Assembly: GCA_913052545.1 (NCBI GenBank)
Contig: CAJXEF010000098.1
Location: 1-8,379 of the forward strand
DNA from: an uncultured Chloroflexota bacterium
GTDB taxonomy: Bacteria; Chloroflexota; Dehalococcoidia; UBA3495
DNA length: 8,379 bases
Reading direction: 5' to 3'
Part shown: positions 1 to 6,273 of the stretch, one piece after another
Layout of the letters: the number at the start of each line of letters is the position of its first letter
How positions within the stretch are numbered: the first letter of the stretch is position 1
Notes under the pieces: generated by a model
Databases searched by the model: none
Told to the model about the DNA's origin: nothing
Seen by the model: the letters and a program-made list of their open reading frames with translations, nothing else
Translations under genes and position numbers: made by a program

Positions 1-1347
1 CCGTACAAATATAAAGTCCATACCATCGATGGGTTCCAAGTCGTTTCTAGAAAGCTCTGGCAACAGACATTTAGATAGCCCTAAACGGAAAGCTTCATTC
101 ACCCTTCTCTGAGGATTCGGAATGTTTCTAATCTCACCACTGAGGCCGACTTCACCACAGACTACCATATCAGGGCAAAGCGCTTTGTTATGAAAACTAG
201 AGGCCACAGCCAAGCACACACCTAAATCAGCAGCAGGTTCATTGACTCTGAATCCGCCGGCGACATTCACAATTATATCTTGGCGTCCAATGCCTAAACC
301 AGCCCTTTGGCTGGCCACAGTAGATAGCATCAGTATCCGATTATAATCCATACCGGTGCCTACCCTACGGGGTATCGGAGAATTCGAAAAAGAAGTCAGA
401 GCTTGTATTTCTAAAAGGATAGACCTAGAACCTTCAATCACAGGAACTAATACAGTACCGACCGAGTGCTCATATCTCTGGGACAACAAAACTTTCGAAG
501 GGTCTTCGACTTCTACAAGCCCCTTTTCCGACATATCAAAAATCCCGATTTCAGTGGTTGATCCAAATCGATTTTTACCACTCCGCAACATACGATAACC
601 ATTCATGTCTTCGGCTTCTAAATACATCACTGTGTCTACCATATGCTCTAATACCCGGGGTCCTGCCACAGATCCATCTTTAGTCATGTGCCCCGCTAAG
701 AAAACTGGTACGTTTCTACCCTTAGCCCAATGCATTAGTCGTAACCCACATTCCCTGACTTGAGCTACATTCCCCGGGCCCGACGTGATTTCCTCCGTGT
801 AAAGGGTCTGTATTGAATCAATTATAACTAGATCAGGTCTGACATCTTCGAGTTTATTAATTATTTCATCTACATCAGTTTGAGACAACAAATAGACTCC
901 CTTGCCATTAAATCCCAGTCTTTGAGACCGGCGTTTTATCTGATGAGCTGACTCCTCTCCACTAATATAAAGAACATCATGGTTATCTGAGGCAAAATTC
1001 TGAGCTATCTGGAGCAACAAAGTGGATTTCCCAATACCTGGTTCCCCGGCTAATAATGTTATAGATCCTGGAACAACTCCCCCACCCAATACACGATTTA
1101 ATTCATTTGAATCAAAAAGAATTCTTTGGTGATCATCACCTGTTAATGAAGACAATTCCTGTAAATTAGAGGAGTCGGAAGAAAACCATTTGATCTGTTT
1201 CTTCCCGGAGATACCGGAATCCAGTTCAACCAACGGTACTGCCGAGTTACATGACGAAGCAGGGCAAAATCCGAACCATTTGGAACTTTGGTAACCACAT
1301 TCCTGGCAAACAAATTTAGAACGGCTTTGGTCCTTTTGACGAGTCAC
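1..1347 (-). CDS. radA: DNA repair protein RadA/Sms, 3' end cut by window edge
   Basis: RadA is a RecA-like, DNA-dependent ATPase that helps process recombination intermediates and drives branch migration. I translated 449 residues on the minus strand without a stop; family members are about 450-460 residues, so only the last few are missing. An N-terminal zinc finger (FVCQECGY, then CPASSC, residues about 12-34) leads into the ATPase core. That core has Walker A GEPGIGKST (101-109), Walker B LVIIDSIQT (173-181) and the RadA-specific KNRFG motif (258-262). A Lon-protease-like C-terminal domain follows (about 265 onward, including NVAGGFRVNEPAADLGV). The start is GTG at 1347: an in-frame TAG lies a short way upstream, no ATG lies between, and a GGGGG run 9 nt upstream could serve as a weak ribosome site. 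The second cysteine pair of the finger has unusual spacing. It lies downstream of clpC on the same strand, behind a hairpin. The family call is very secure. Confidence 0.96.
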   Translation of the reverse strand, partial: MTRQKDQSRSKFVCQECGYQSSKWFGFCPASSCNSAVPLVELDSGISGKKQIKWFSSDSSNLQELSSLTGDDHQRILFDSNELNRVLGGGVVPGSITLLAGEPGIGKSTLLLQIAQNFASDNHDVLYISGEESAHQIKRRSQRLGFNGKGVYLLSQTDVDEIINKLEDVRPDLVIIDSIQTLYTEEITSGPGNVAQVRECGLRLMHWAKGRNVPVFLAGHMTKDGSVAGPRVLEHMVDTVMYLEAEDMNGYRMLRSGKNRFGSTTEIGIFDMSEKGLVEVEDPSKVLLSQRYEHSVGTVLVPVIEGSRSILLEIQALTSFSNSPIPRRVGTGMDYNRILMLSTVASQRAGLGIGRQDIIVNVAGGFRVNEPAADLGVCLAVASSFHNKALCPDMVVCGEVGLSGEIRNIPNPQRRVNEAFRLGLSKCLLPELSRNDLEPIDGMDFIFVR

Positions 1348-1385
1348 AACACTATACCCCCATACGCCCTAACAGACCTATATCA

Positions 1386-1420
1386 AAGACAGGGGCTTCT
1401 AGATTAGAAGCCCCTGTCTT
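1386..1420 (-). terminator. Rho-independent terminator-like hairpin after clpC
   Basis: A perfect 15-bp inverted repeat (arms 1386-1400 and 1406-1420, arm AAGACAGGGGCTTCT) encloses a 5-nt loop and has a GC-rich centre. It starts 24 nt beyond the clpC stop. On the minus strand the 3' arm ends in TCTTTGATAT, so the U-tract is short and interrupted. It most likely ends or attenuates clpC transcripts. No plus-strand gene reads into it from the left. radA starts 39 nt beyond, with no convincing promoter in that gap, so leakage through this hairpin or a promoter inside clpC may supply radA. Confidence 0.75.
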
Positions 1421-1443
1421 GTTTAGTTACCTTTATACTCGAT

Positions 1444-3915
1444 TTAAGCAGGACTAGTAGCTGGTTCTTCTAATTTAACCTTTACGAAGATTTTCCCGTC
1501 CTCATCCAGATCCACAACAGCTATATCACCCTCTTTTATATTACCAGACAACAAAGCATCGGATAAGGCATCTTCAACTTCATTTTGAATCAACCGGCGT
1601 AAAGGTCTTGCCCCAAGCACTGGGTCAAACCCCTTCTCTCCCAAATGACCGCGCGCAGCATCCGTTGTTTCTAAACCGATCTCTTTTTCCTCAAGCTCTT
1701 TGGCAACCATAGCCATCATTAAATCAACTATCTCCAAGATTTCCGGCCTTGCCAACTGGTGGAAAACAATAGTTGCATCTAATCGGTTTAAGAATTCAGG
1801 ACGGAAGAAACGCTTAACCTCATCAAGTACTTTTTCCTTCATCCGTTCGTAAGCCTGTACTTCCGATTGTGCGTCGTCAGCTTTAACTGCAAAACCCATT
1901 GTTGAATCCCGCTTGATCAGATCCGAACCTAGGTTGCTGGTCATTACAATGATTGAGTTTCTAAACTCTACTCGACGACCGCGTGCGTCCGTCAATTGAC
2001 CGGCGTCAAAAATCTGGAGCAGTATATTAAAAACTTCAGGATGAGCTTTTTCAATCTCGTCCATTAACACGCAACAGTAATTTTTCTTACGTACACCCTC
2101 TGTTAATTGCCCTCCCTCATCATACCCAACATACCCAGGAGGAGCTCCAATTAATCGCGCGGTGGTATGACGCTCCTGAAACTCCGACATATCGAGTCGG
2201 ATCATATTATCTTCATTACCGAACATGAATTCTGATAATGCTCTAACCAACTCAGTCTTACCAACTCCGGTAGGCCCTAAGAGCAGGAAGACGCCGATAG
2301 GATGCCTTGGATCTTTTAATCCCGCACGAGCACGCCTAACCGCCTTAGATATATTGACTATAGCCTCATCTTGACCAATGATACGCTTATGCAACTCTTG
2401 TTCCATTTGCAAAAGTCGCTCTGTCTCTTCCTGGGCTAGTCGCGTAACCGGTATACCGGTCCACATGCTAACCACTTCAGCAATATCTTCTTCAGTAACT
2501 TGAGCTCTATCTTTTAGTCGGCCCTCGCGCCATTCCTTTTCTAGCTCTTCCAAATTTTGATTTAGAGTCAGTTCTTTATCCCTGAGCTCCGCGGCCAATT
2601 CGTATTGCTGAGATGCAATGGCGTCATCCTTCTCTTTTTTGACATCCTCCAACGCCTGCATAGCCTCCTTGACTGGCCCAGGTGTCGCACTACCACGGAG
2701 GCGCACCCTAGATCCGGCCTCATCAAGCAAATCAATAGCTTTATCTGGCAAAAACCTATCTGGCAAATACCGGGTAGCCATCATAGTTGCTGCTTTTACA
2801 GCTTCCTCTGTGATCTCTACATTATGATGATCTTCGTACTGCTTTTTAATGCCATCTAGTATCTGGACTGTCTCATCATCATTGGGTTCCTCGACTCTAA
2901 CGGGTTGCAACCGGCGCTCTAAAGCAGGATCCCGTTCGACGTATTTCCGATAATCATCCAGAGTAGTAGCACCTATGCACTGTATTTCACCCCTTGCCAA
3001 GGAAGGCTTTAGGATATTAGAAGCATCAACTGCACCTTCTGCTGCTCCTGCTCCGACTATTGTATGTATCTCATCTATGAATAGTACACAGTTACCAGCA
3101 GTCTTTATTTCTTCGATTACTTTCTTGAGACGTTCTTCAAATTCCCCTCTATATTTAGTTCCTGCGACTAACGCTCCCATATCTAACGTAACAAGGCGTT
3201 TTCCTTGGAGAGTATCAGGGACATCTCCCGAGCTGATCCTTTGAGCCATTGCTTCCACAATAGCTGTTTTGCCTACACCGGGTTCACCAACCAGCACCGG
3301 GTTATTTTTGGTGCGTCTACTCAAGATTTGGACCACTCGTTCTAATTCTTGCTGCCTACCGATTACTGGATCCAACTTGTCCGACTTGGCAGCCACAGTT
3401 AAATCTATACCTAATTGGTCCAAAGTGGGGGTTTTAGTAGCACTGCGAGTGCCCTGAGAACCCGAAGTGGAGCTATTACTAAGTATTCTATGGGTTTCAG
3501 TCCGGACTTTTTCTAGTGATACACCGAGACTCTCCAATACTCCAGCTGCTACCCCTTCCCCTTCACGAAGCAAGCCAATTAGCAAATGTTCAGTTCCAAT
3601 ATAGGTATGGTTCATTCTCCGTGCTTCATCCACCGCTAACTCAACCACTTTTTTTGCTCGTGGAGTTAATCCAATCTCACCTTGAGTCGGCTTTTCTCCT
3701 CGCCCTATAATGAACTCAACTGCCGAACGCACCTTGCCAAGATCCACACTTAAGCCTGACAAAACTCTGGCTGCAACACCTTCTGTTTCTCTCACCAAGC
3801 CAAGTAGGATATGTTCGGTACCTATATAATTGTGATTAAACCGTTGTGCCTCTTCTTGGGCTAACGATAAAACTCTTCTGGCTCTTTCTGAAAATTTTTC
3901 GAATCTGCTTCCCAT
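1444..3915 (-). CDS. clpC: ATP-dependent Clp protease ATP-binding subunit ClpC
   Basis: ClpC is a cytosolic Hsp100 AAA+ unfoldase that feeds substrates to the ClpP peptidase. The 823 residues are the normal family length. Two Clp_N repeats lie at about 5-65 and 80-142 (each with a NH.YIGTEH segment). The first AAA+ domain has Walker A GEPGVGKT (210-217), Walker B VLFIDEIH (277-284) and an arginine-finger region ERRLQ (333-337). A UVR-type coiled coil follows (about 425-460, QQYELAAELRDKE), as expected for ClpC rather than ClpA. The second AAA+ domain has Walker A GPTGVGKT (547-554), Walker B VLMDEIEKAHP (616-626) and sensor-2 GARPLRRLI (768-776). MGF at 673-675 sits where ClpP-binding loops carry (I/L/V)GF/L. 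The ATG is preceded by AGGAG at 3925-3921, spaced 5 nt. No ctsR, mcsA or mcsB lies upstream; a 5S gene does. No CIRCE or CtsR-like operator was seen. radA follows. No frameshift or missing catalytic residue. Confidence 0.98.
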   Translation of the reverse strand: MGSRFEKFSERARRVLSLAQEEAQRFNHNYIGTEHILLGLVRETEGVAARVLSGLSVDLGKVRSAVEFIIGRGEKPTQGEIGLTPRAKKVVELAVDEARRMNHTYIGTEHLLIGLLREGEGVAAGVLESLGVSLEKVRTETHRILSNSSTSGSQGTRSATKTPTLDQLGIDLTVAAKSDKLDPVIGRQQELERVVQILSRRTKNNPVLVGEPGVGKTAIVEAMAQRISSGDVPDTLQGKRLVTLDMGALVAGTKYRGEFEERLKKVIEEIKTAGNCVLFIDEIHTIVGAGAAEGAVDASNILKPSLARGEIQCIGATTLDDYRKYVERDPALERRLQPVRVEEPNDDETVQILDGIKKQYEDHHNVEITEEAVKAATMMATRYLPDRFLPDKAIDLLDEAGSRVRLRGSATPGPVKEAMQALEDVKKEKDDAIASQQYELAAELRDKELTLNQNLEELEKEWREGRLKDRAQVTEEDIAEVVSMWTGIPVTRLAQEETERLLQMEQELHKRIIGQDEAIVNISKAVRRARAGLKDPRHPIGVFLLLGPTGVGKTELVRALSEFMFGNEDNMIRLDMSEFQERHTTARLIGAPPGYVGYDEGGQLTEGVRKKNYCCVLMDEIEKAHPEVFNILLQIFDAGQLTDARGRRVEFRNSIIVMTSNLGSDLIKRDSTMGFAVKADDAQSEVQAYERMKEKVLDEVKRFFRPEFLNRLDATIVFHQLARPEILEIVDLMMAMVAKELEEKEIGLETTDAARGHLGEKGFDPVLGARPLRRLIQNEVEDALSDALLSGNIKEGDIAVVDLDEDGKIFVKVKLEEPATSPA

Positions 3916-4052
3916 TTCCGCTCCTAACAGGTCGGCGTAAGCTCATATTCTGGATTTTCAAATGTACATAAAACCGGATCCAAACCGTAAATAAAAGATT
4001 CGAATCAGCTTTGTAGTACCAACGCCCGCACCCCACACGTAGATTACCGGGA

Positions 4053-4081
4053 ATTATAAGATACCCTTATACCACTGTAAA
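4053..4081 (-). promoter_or_regulatory. Sigma70-type promoter for clpC
   Basis: On the minus strand, TTTACA (4081-4076, 5 of 6 consensus) is separated by exactly 17 bp from a perfect TATAAT (4058-4053). Transcription would start near 4046, giving an untranslated leader of about 130 nt before the clpC ATG at 3915. I see no strong hairpin, CIRCE element or CtsR heptad repeat in the leader or around the promoter. It lies downstream of the 5S gene, so clpC need not depend on rRNA readthrough. Confidence 0.7.
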
Positions 4082-4162
4082 GCTACTCGTTAGCTCTAGA
4101 TGCCACCGTAGCATATACCTTACCGCTAATACATCAGCAGCTCAAGCTATCACAAAAATATA

Positions 4163-4280
4163 TCCTGGCAGTGACCTATTTTCCCACACCGTCACCAGAG
4201 CAGTATCGTCGGCGCTGGGGCGTTTCACTACCGTGTTCGAGAAGGGAACGGGTGGGTCCACCCCGCTAGAACCACCAGGA
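4163..4280 (-). rRNA. rrf: 5S ribosomal RNA, stand-alone
   Basis: The minus strand reads as a complete 118-nt 5S rRNA. Its ends pair as helix I (5' UCCUGGUGG with 3' CACUGCCAGGA, 9 bp allowing G-U). The conserved CCCUUCUCGAACACGG segment and the GUGAAACGCCCCAGCGCCGA and GGUGUGGGAAAAUAGGUC stretches are present. The gene upstream in its own direction is a tRNA on the opposite strand and the one downstream is clpC, so no 23S gene adjoins it in this window. A T5 run lies 4 nt past the 3' end (4158-4154, minus strand) and could aid termination after helix I, but no separate terminator hairpin is clear. The ends are placed by helix I pairing and could be off by 1-2 nt. Confidence 0.95.
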
Positions 4281-4290
4281 ATATGAAACT

Positions 4291-4319
4291 AGTATGCTCC
4301 ATTTTTCACCAGACTGCAA
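4291..4319 (-). promoter_or_regulatory. Likely promoter of the 5S rRNA gene
   Basis: On the minus strand, TTGCAG (4319-4314) is 17 bp from CATACT (4296-4291), which matches the -10 consensus at 4 of 6 positions. The predicted start is a few bases upstream of the mature 5S end at 4280. The DNA just upstream (about 4320-4355) is very AT-rich, as seen with UP elements. The -35 match is modest (TTG only), so spacing and position carry this call. Confidence 0.5.
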
Positions 4320-4369
4320 TAGTTTAATGTGAATAAGCCCAAATAATAAATTAATCATGTAGACTGAGC

Positions 4370-4419
4370 TTGACAGAACCTGTGGCATTGTTATGAATCG
4401 GTCGGTACTATGTTAGAAT
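4370..4419 (+). promoter_or_regulatory. Candidate promoter region for tRNA-Lys
   Basis: Two overlapping plus-strand options exist. The first is a perfect -35 TTGACA (4370-4375) with TATGAA (4392-4397) at 16 bp. The second is an extended -10, TGTTAGAAT (4411-4419), with a poor -35 TTATGA (4391-4396) at 17 bp. Either would give a pre-tRNA leader of about 80-105 nt. A closer TATAAA (4474-4479) lacks a -35 partner. With the 5S promoter this makes the 4281-4508 gap a divergent control region for two stable RNAs. Confidence 0.35.
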
Positions 4420-4508
4420 AAATACAGATGTTCGACTACAAACCGAGTCCACATTTTAGGTAATCGCACACTTTATAAACACTGATTTGCCATGTAAATT
4501 GACTTCAA

Positions 4509-4584
4509 GGGCCGTTAGCTCAGCTGGTAGAGCACCGGACTTTTAATCCGGGTGTCGTGGGTTCGATCCCCACACGGCCCACCA
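4509..4584 (+). tRNA. tRNA-Lys (anticodon UUU), CCA encoded
   Basis: A complete 76-nt cloverleaf. The acceptor stem is GGGCCGT with ACGGCCC, the D arm GCTC-AGCTGGTAGA-GC. The anticodon stem CCGGA/TCCGG closes the loop CTTTTAA, which puts TTT at 4542-4544. The T arm GTGGG-TTCGATC-CCCAC follows. The discriminator A is followed by an encoded CCA (4582-4584). UUU reads both lysine codons AAA and AAG. The convergent MFS stop codon lies only 15 nt beyond the end. Confidence 0.97.
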
Positions 4585-4599
4585 TTCATTTCCTTGGAA

Positions 4600-5805
4600 T
4601 TAACTCGAAATTATTACCCTGCTCCTCAACGGTATCAAAACCATCATTAACGCTGCGGCAGCAAACAACGCTGAGATATAATATAGAGCTAAATCCATTC
4701 CAAAATGTTGGTACAGAAATCCCGCTATAATTGGTGAAGCCGAGGCCATAATAAAACTAGCGAAAGTGGCCATACCTAAAGCTGTAGCCGACACGTTAGT
4801 ACCAATAATTTCTAGGGTTGCTGCAGTCAAAATCGGTTGATCCGGGTATAAAAAAACGCCTAAGAGAGCAATCGATATCGTCAATCCAACACCTTGGTCT
4901 AGAGGTATCAAAACCAGCGCCATTGCACTGGACCAAACCAACCCTGGAACAAGTATAGTTTTCCTACCCCACCTATCAGAACAAAATCCTGCAATGGGTT
5001 TGGCAAACAAGCCAATTGCTATCAACAAGCCTATGTGTATTCCCCTGCCAAATGGACTGATCCCTAGGTCATTCCCCAGATAAAGGGGCAAAACTGTAAC
5101 TAATGCTACGAGTGACATCCCTCGGAGGCCTCTAATTACCGTCAGACCCCAAAGCACTGGATCAGCAAGAAGTTGCTTAGTCGCGAATAAGTATGATATG
5201 GGTCGACTAACTAAATTTTTCTCCCTTATCCTTCCAATTCTGTAGAATGACCATAATGCCAGTAATCCCAGCACAAATGGGGCCACCGCATATAAGTTGA
5301 TGATTCCCTGCCAGCTGAAAATCATCAAAAGGATTCCAGTGACTGCAGGCCCGGCCACATCCCCTACGCTCCCTCCAACCCCGTGAAATGAAAGAGCTAA
5401 ACCACGATGGGTTGGAAAATGATAAGAAAGGGAGGCGGACGACGGGAGGTGCCATACAGAGTGCGCCATAGATAATAAAGCAATGCCGCCTAACAGAAAA
5501 ACATATCTTGGGGATATCCCTATTGCTAACGCACCCAAGCCGCATACCAGTAAACATACTGATAACAGGACTCCCCAATATGTCCTCAGCATATCTGAAA
5601 TGATTCCCCCGGGTAAGCGTATGATTCCTGATGACAATTCTCGAGAGGCTAACAGGCCTCCTATTGCTATGGCACTCAGTCCGAAAGTTTGTTGTATCTC
5701 GGGAAGTAAAACCACAAAACTCTGAATTATCCAATGAAAAACAGAATGCCCAACAGCTAGCCCTCCTATCATAAAAACGGCTGTATTCCGTAAATCTGTC
5801 TTCAT
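4600..5805 (-). CDS. Major facilitator superfamily (MFS) transporter
   Basis: A 401-residue inner-membrane secondary carrier of usual MFS size. Hydrophobic segments are spread through the whole length and fit about 12 membrane helices. The second-half motif A, GFCSDRWGRK (273-282), lies in the loop between helices 8 and 9. The matching first-half position is degenerate (PGGIISDMLRTYWG, about 65-78). A HGVGGSVGDVAGPAVTG segment (141-157) resembles the helix-5 motif C region common in antiporter-type MFS proteins. The ATG at 5805 opens on a short cytosolic N-terminus before helix 1, with a weak TTGAG ribosome site upstream. It is divergent from the GMC oxidoreductase gene and convergent with tRNA-Lys, without a visible terminator between. 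Substrate and direction of transport cannot be read; both uptake of an organic acid and efflux are possible. Confidence 0.9.
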   Translation of the reverse strand: MKTDLRNTAVFMIGGLAVGHSVFHWIIQSFVVLLPEIQQTFGLSAIAIGGLLASRELSSGIIRLPGGIISDMLRTYWGVLLSVCLLVCGLGALAIGISPRYVFLLGGIALLSMAHSVWHLPSSASLSYHFPTHRGLALSFHGVGGSVGDVAGPAVTGILLMIFSWQGIINLYAVAPFVLGLLALWSFYRIGRIREKNLVSRPISYLFATKQLLADPVLWGLTVIRGLRGMSLVALVTVLPLYLGNDLGISPFGRGIHIGLLIAIGLFAKPIAGFCSDRWGRKTILVPGLVWSSAMALVLIPLDQGVGLTISIALLGVFLYPDQPILTAATLEIIGTNVSATALGMATFASFIMASASPIIAGFLYQHFGMDLALYYISALFAAAALMMVLIPLRSRVIISS

Positions 5806-5832
5806 GTTATCTCAACTTATGCGGAGCAATTA

Positions 5833-5863
5833 AGTATAAATTAAAACCCTATAATCCTTACAA
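5833..5863 (-). promoter_or_regulatory. Weak candidate promoter for the MFS gene
   Basis: On the minus strand, TTGTAA (5863-5858) is 19 bp from TATACT (5838-5833), a -10 element matching 5 of 6. The spacer is longer than ideal. Transcription would start about 20 nt before the MFS start codon. The palindrome TTAATATTAA at 5872-5881 lies just upstream of this -35. Confidence 0.3.
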
Positions 5864-5960
5864 GGTCACAATTAATATTAACAATCAACTACCACAAATC
5901 AAAATAAACCACCGTGATATCAGGAGCACCCTGTTATTACAATCATGCTGCTATCACCTA

Positions 5961-5988
5961 TAGTAGTGAATAGCTAGTAGTGAATAGC
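5961..5988. repeat. Perfect 14-bp tandem direct repeat
   Basis: TAGTAGTGAATAGC occurs twice head to tail with no spacer. The preceding CTATCACCTA (5951-5960) forms a near-inverted partner of GTGAATAG, so the block can also be drawn as imperfect dyads. It may be a paired protein-binding site or simply a replication-slippage duplication. Confidence 0.85.
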
Positions 5989-6160
5989 CGAGATGGAACC
6001 GATAACGGTTATATGGCAACCCGATTAAATTTCCCCCAACAACTTCAGATAGTCCGTCTTATTATTCCATAGCTGTTATATGCATCCAATAAAGCCAGCG
6101 AACCGGATTTCCTCAATCCTGTTAACCCCTCAATTAGTACCCATGCCACTGCTAGTCGGA

Positions 6161-6166
6161 TATAAT
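6161..6166 (+). promoter_or_regulatory. Candidate -10 element for the GMC gene
   Basis: A perfect TATAAT on the plus strand 107 nt before the GMC start codon. At 17 bp upstream the hexamer TACCCA (6138-6143) matches the -35 consensus at only 3 of 6 positions, so use of this promoter may need an activator. The implied leader is about 100 nt and includes the small CCCTT/AAGGG hairpin (6220-6234). Confidence 0.35.
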
Positions 6167-6273
6167 CACTGGTACCACGTTTAATACTGCCTTCGAAAGC
6201 GTTAACAATATCGACCTAACCCTTCCCGTAAGGGATACTAACCAACAACTCAAAACGTAGACAGTGAGGTAAC

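Larger units (their letters stand above)
5806..6273. promoter_or_regulatory. Divergent MFS / GMC intergenic control region
   Basis: This 468-nt stretch holds no supportable gene; the longest start-to-stop reading I noted by eye is 19 codons (6013-6072) without a ribosome site. It must carry the promoters for both flanking genes. Short symmetric elements are present: TTAATATTAA (5872-5881, perfect palindrome), ATAAC-G-GTTAT (6002-6012), and a small hairpin CCCTT/AAGGG (6220-6234). A 14-bp tandem repeat lies at 5961-5988. These could be binding sites for a regulator encoded elsewhere, but none matches an operator I recognise. Confidence 0.6.

Noticed and set aside
356..598. 80-codon plus-strand reading frame
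   Set aside because: It lies wholly inside the motif-rich radA coding sequence on the other strand and resembles no protein I know.
2605..3710. Several 60-90 codon plus-strand frames
   Set aside because: All are antisense to clpC, whose frame is intact and full length.
3836..4036. 66-codon minus-strand frame upstream of clpC
   Set aside because: It overlaps the clpC start in another frame, spans the leader, and has no ribosome site or recognisable content.
4509..4584. tRNA-Lys 3' end as a used attachment site
   Set aside because: I found no second copy of the T-arm/acceptor sequence and no integrase in the window, so it is only raised as a boundary, not annotated.
5207..5734. 175-codon minus-strand frame
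   Set aside because: An alternative frame inside the MFS gene; its composition lacks any domain pattern, whereas the MFS frame shows motif A and regular hydrophobic segments.
5961..5988. Direct repeats as a CRISPR array
   Set aside because: Only two 14-bp units with no spacer between them; a CRISPR array needs longer repeats with unique spacers.
6013..6072. 19-codon upstream frame before the GMC gene
   Set aside because: No Shine-Dalgarno sequence, and it lies upstream of the best candidate promoter for the GMC gene.
6220..6234. CCCTT/AAGGG hairpin as a terminator or riboswitch
   Set aside because: The stem is only 5 bp, with no T-run and no recognisable aptamer core.
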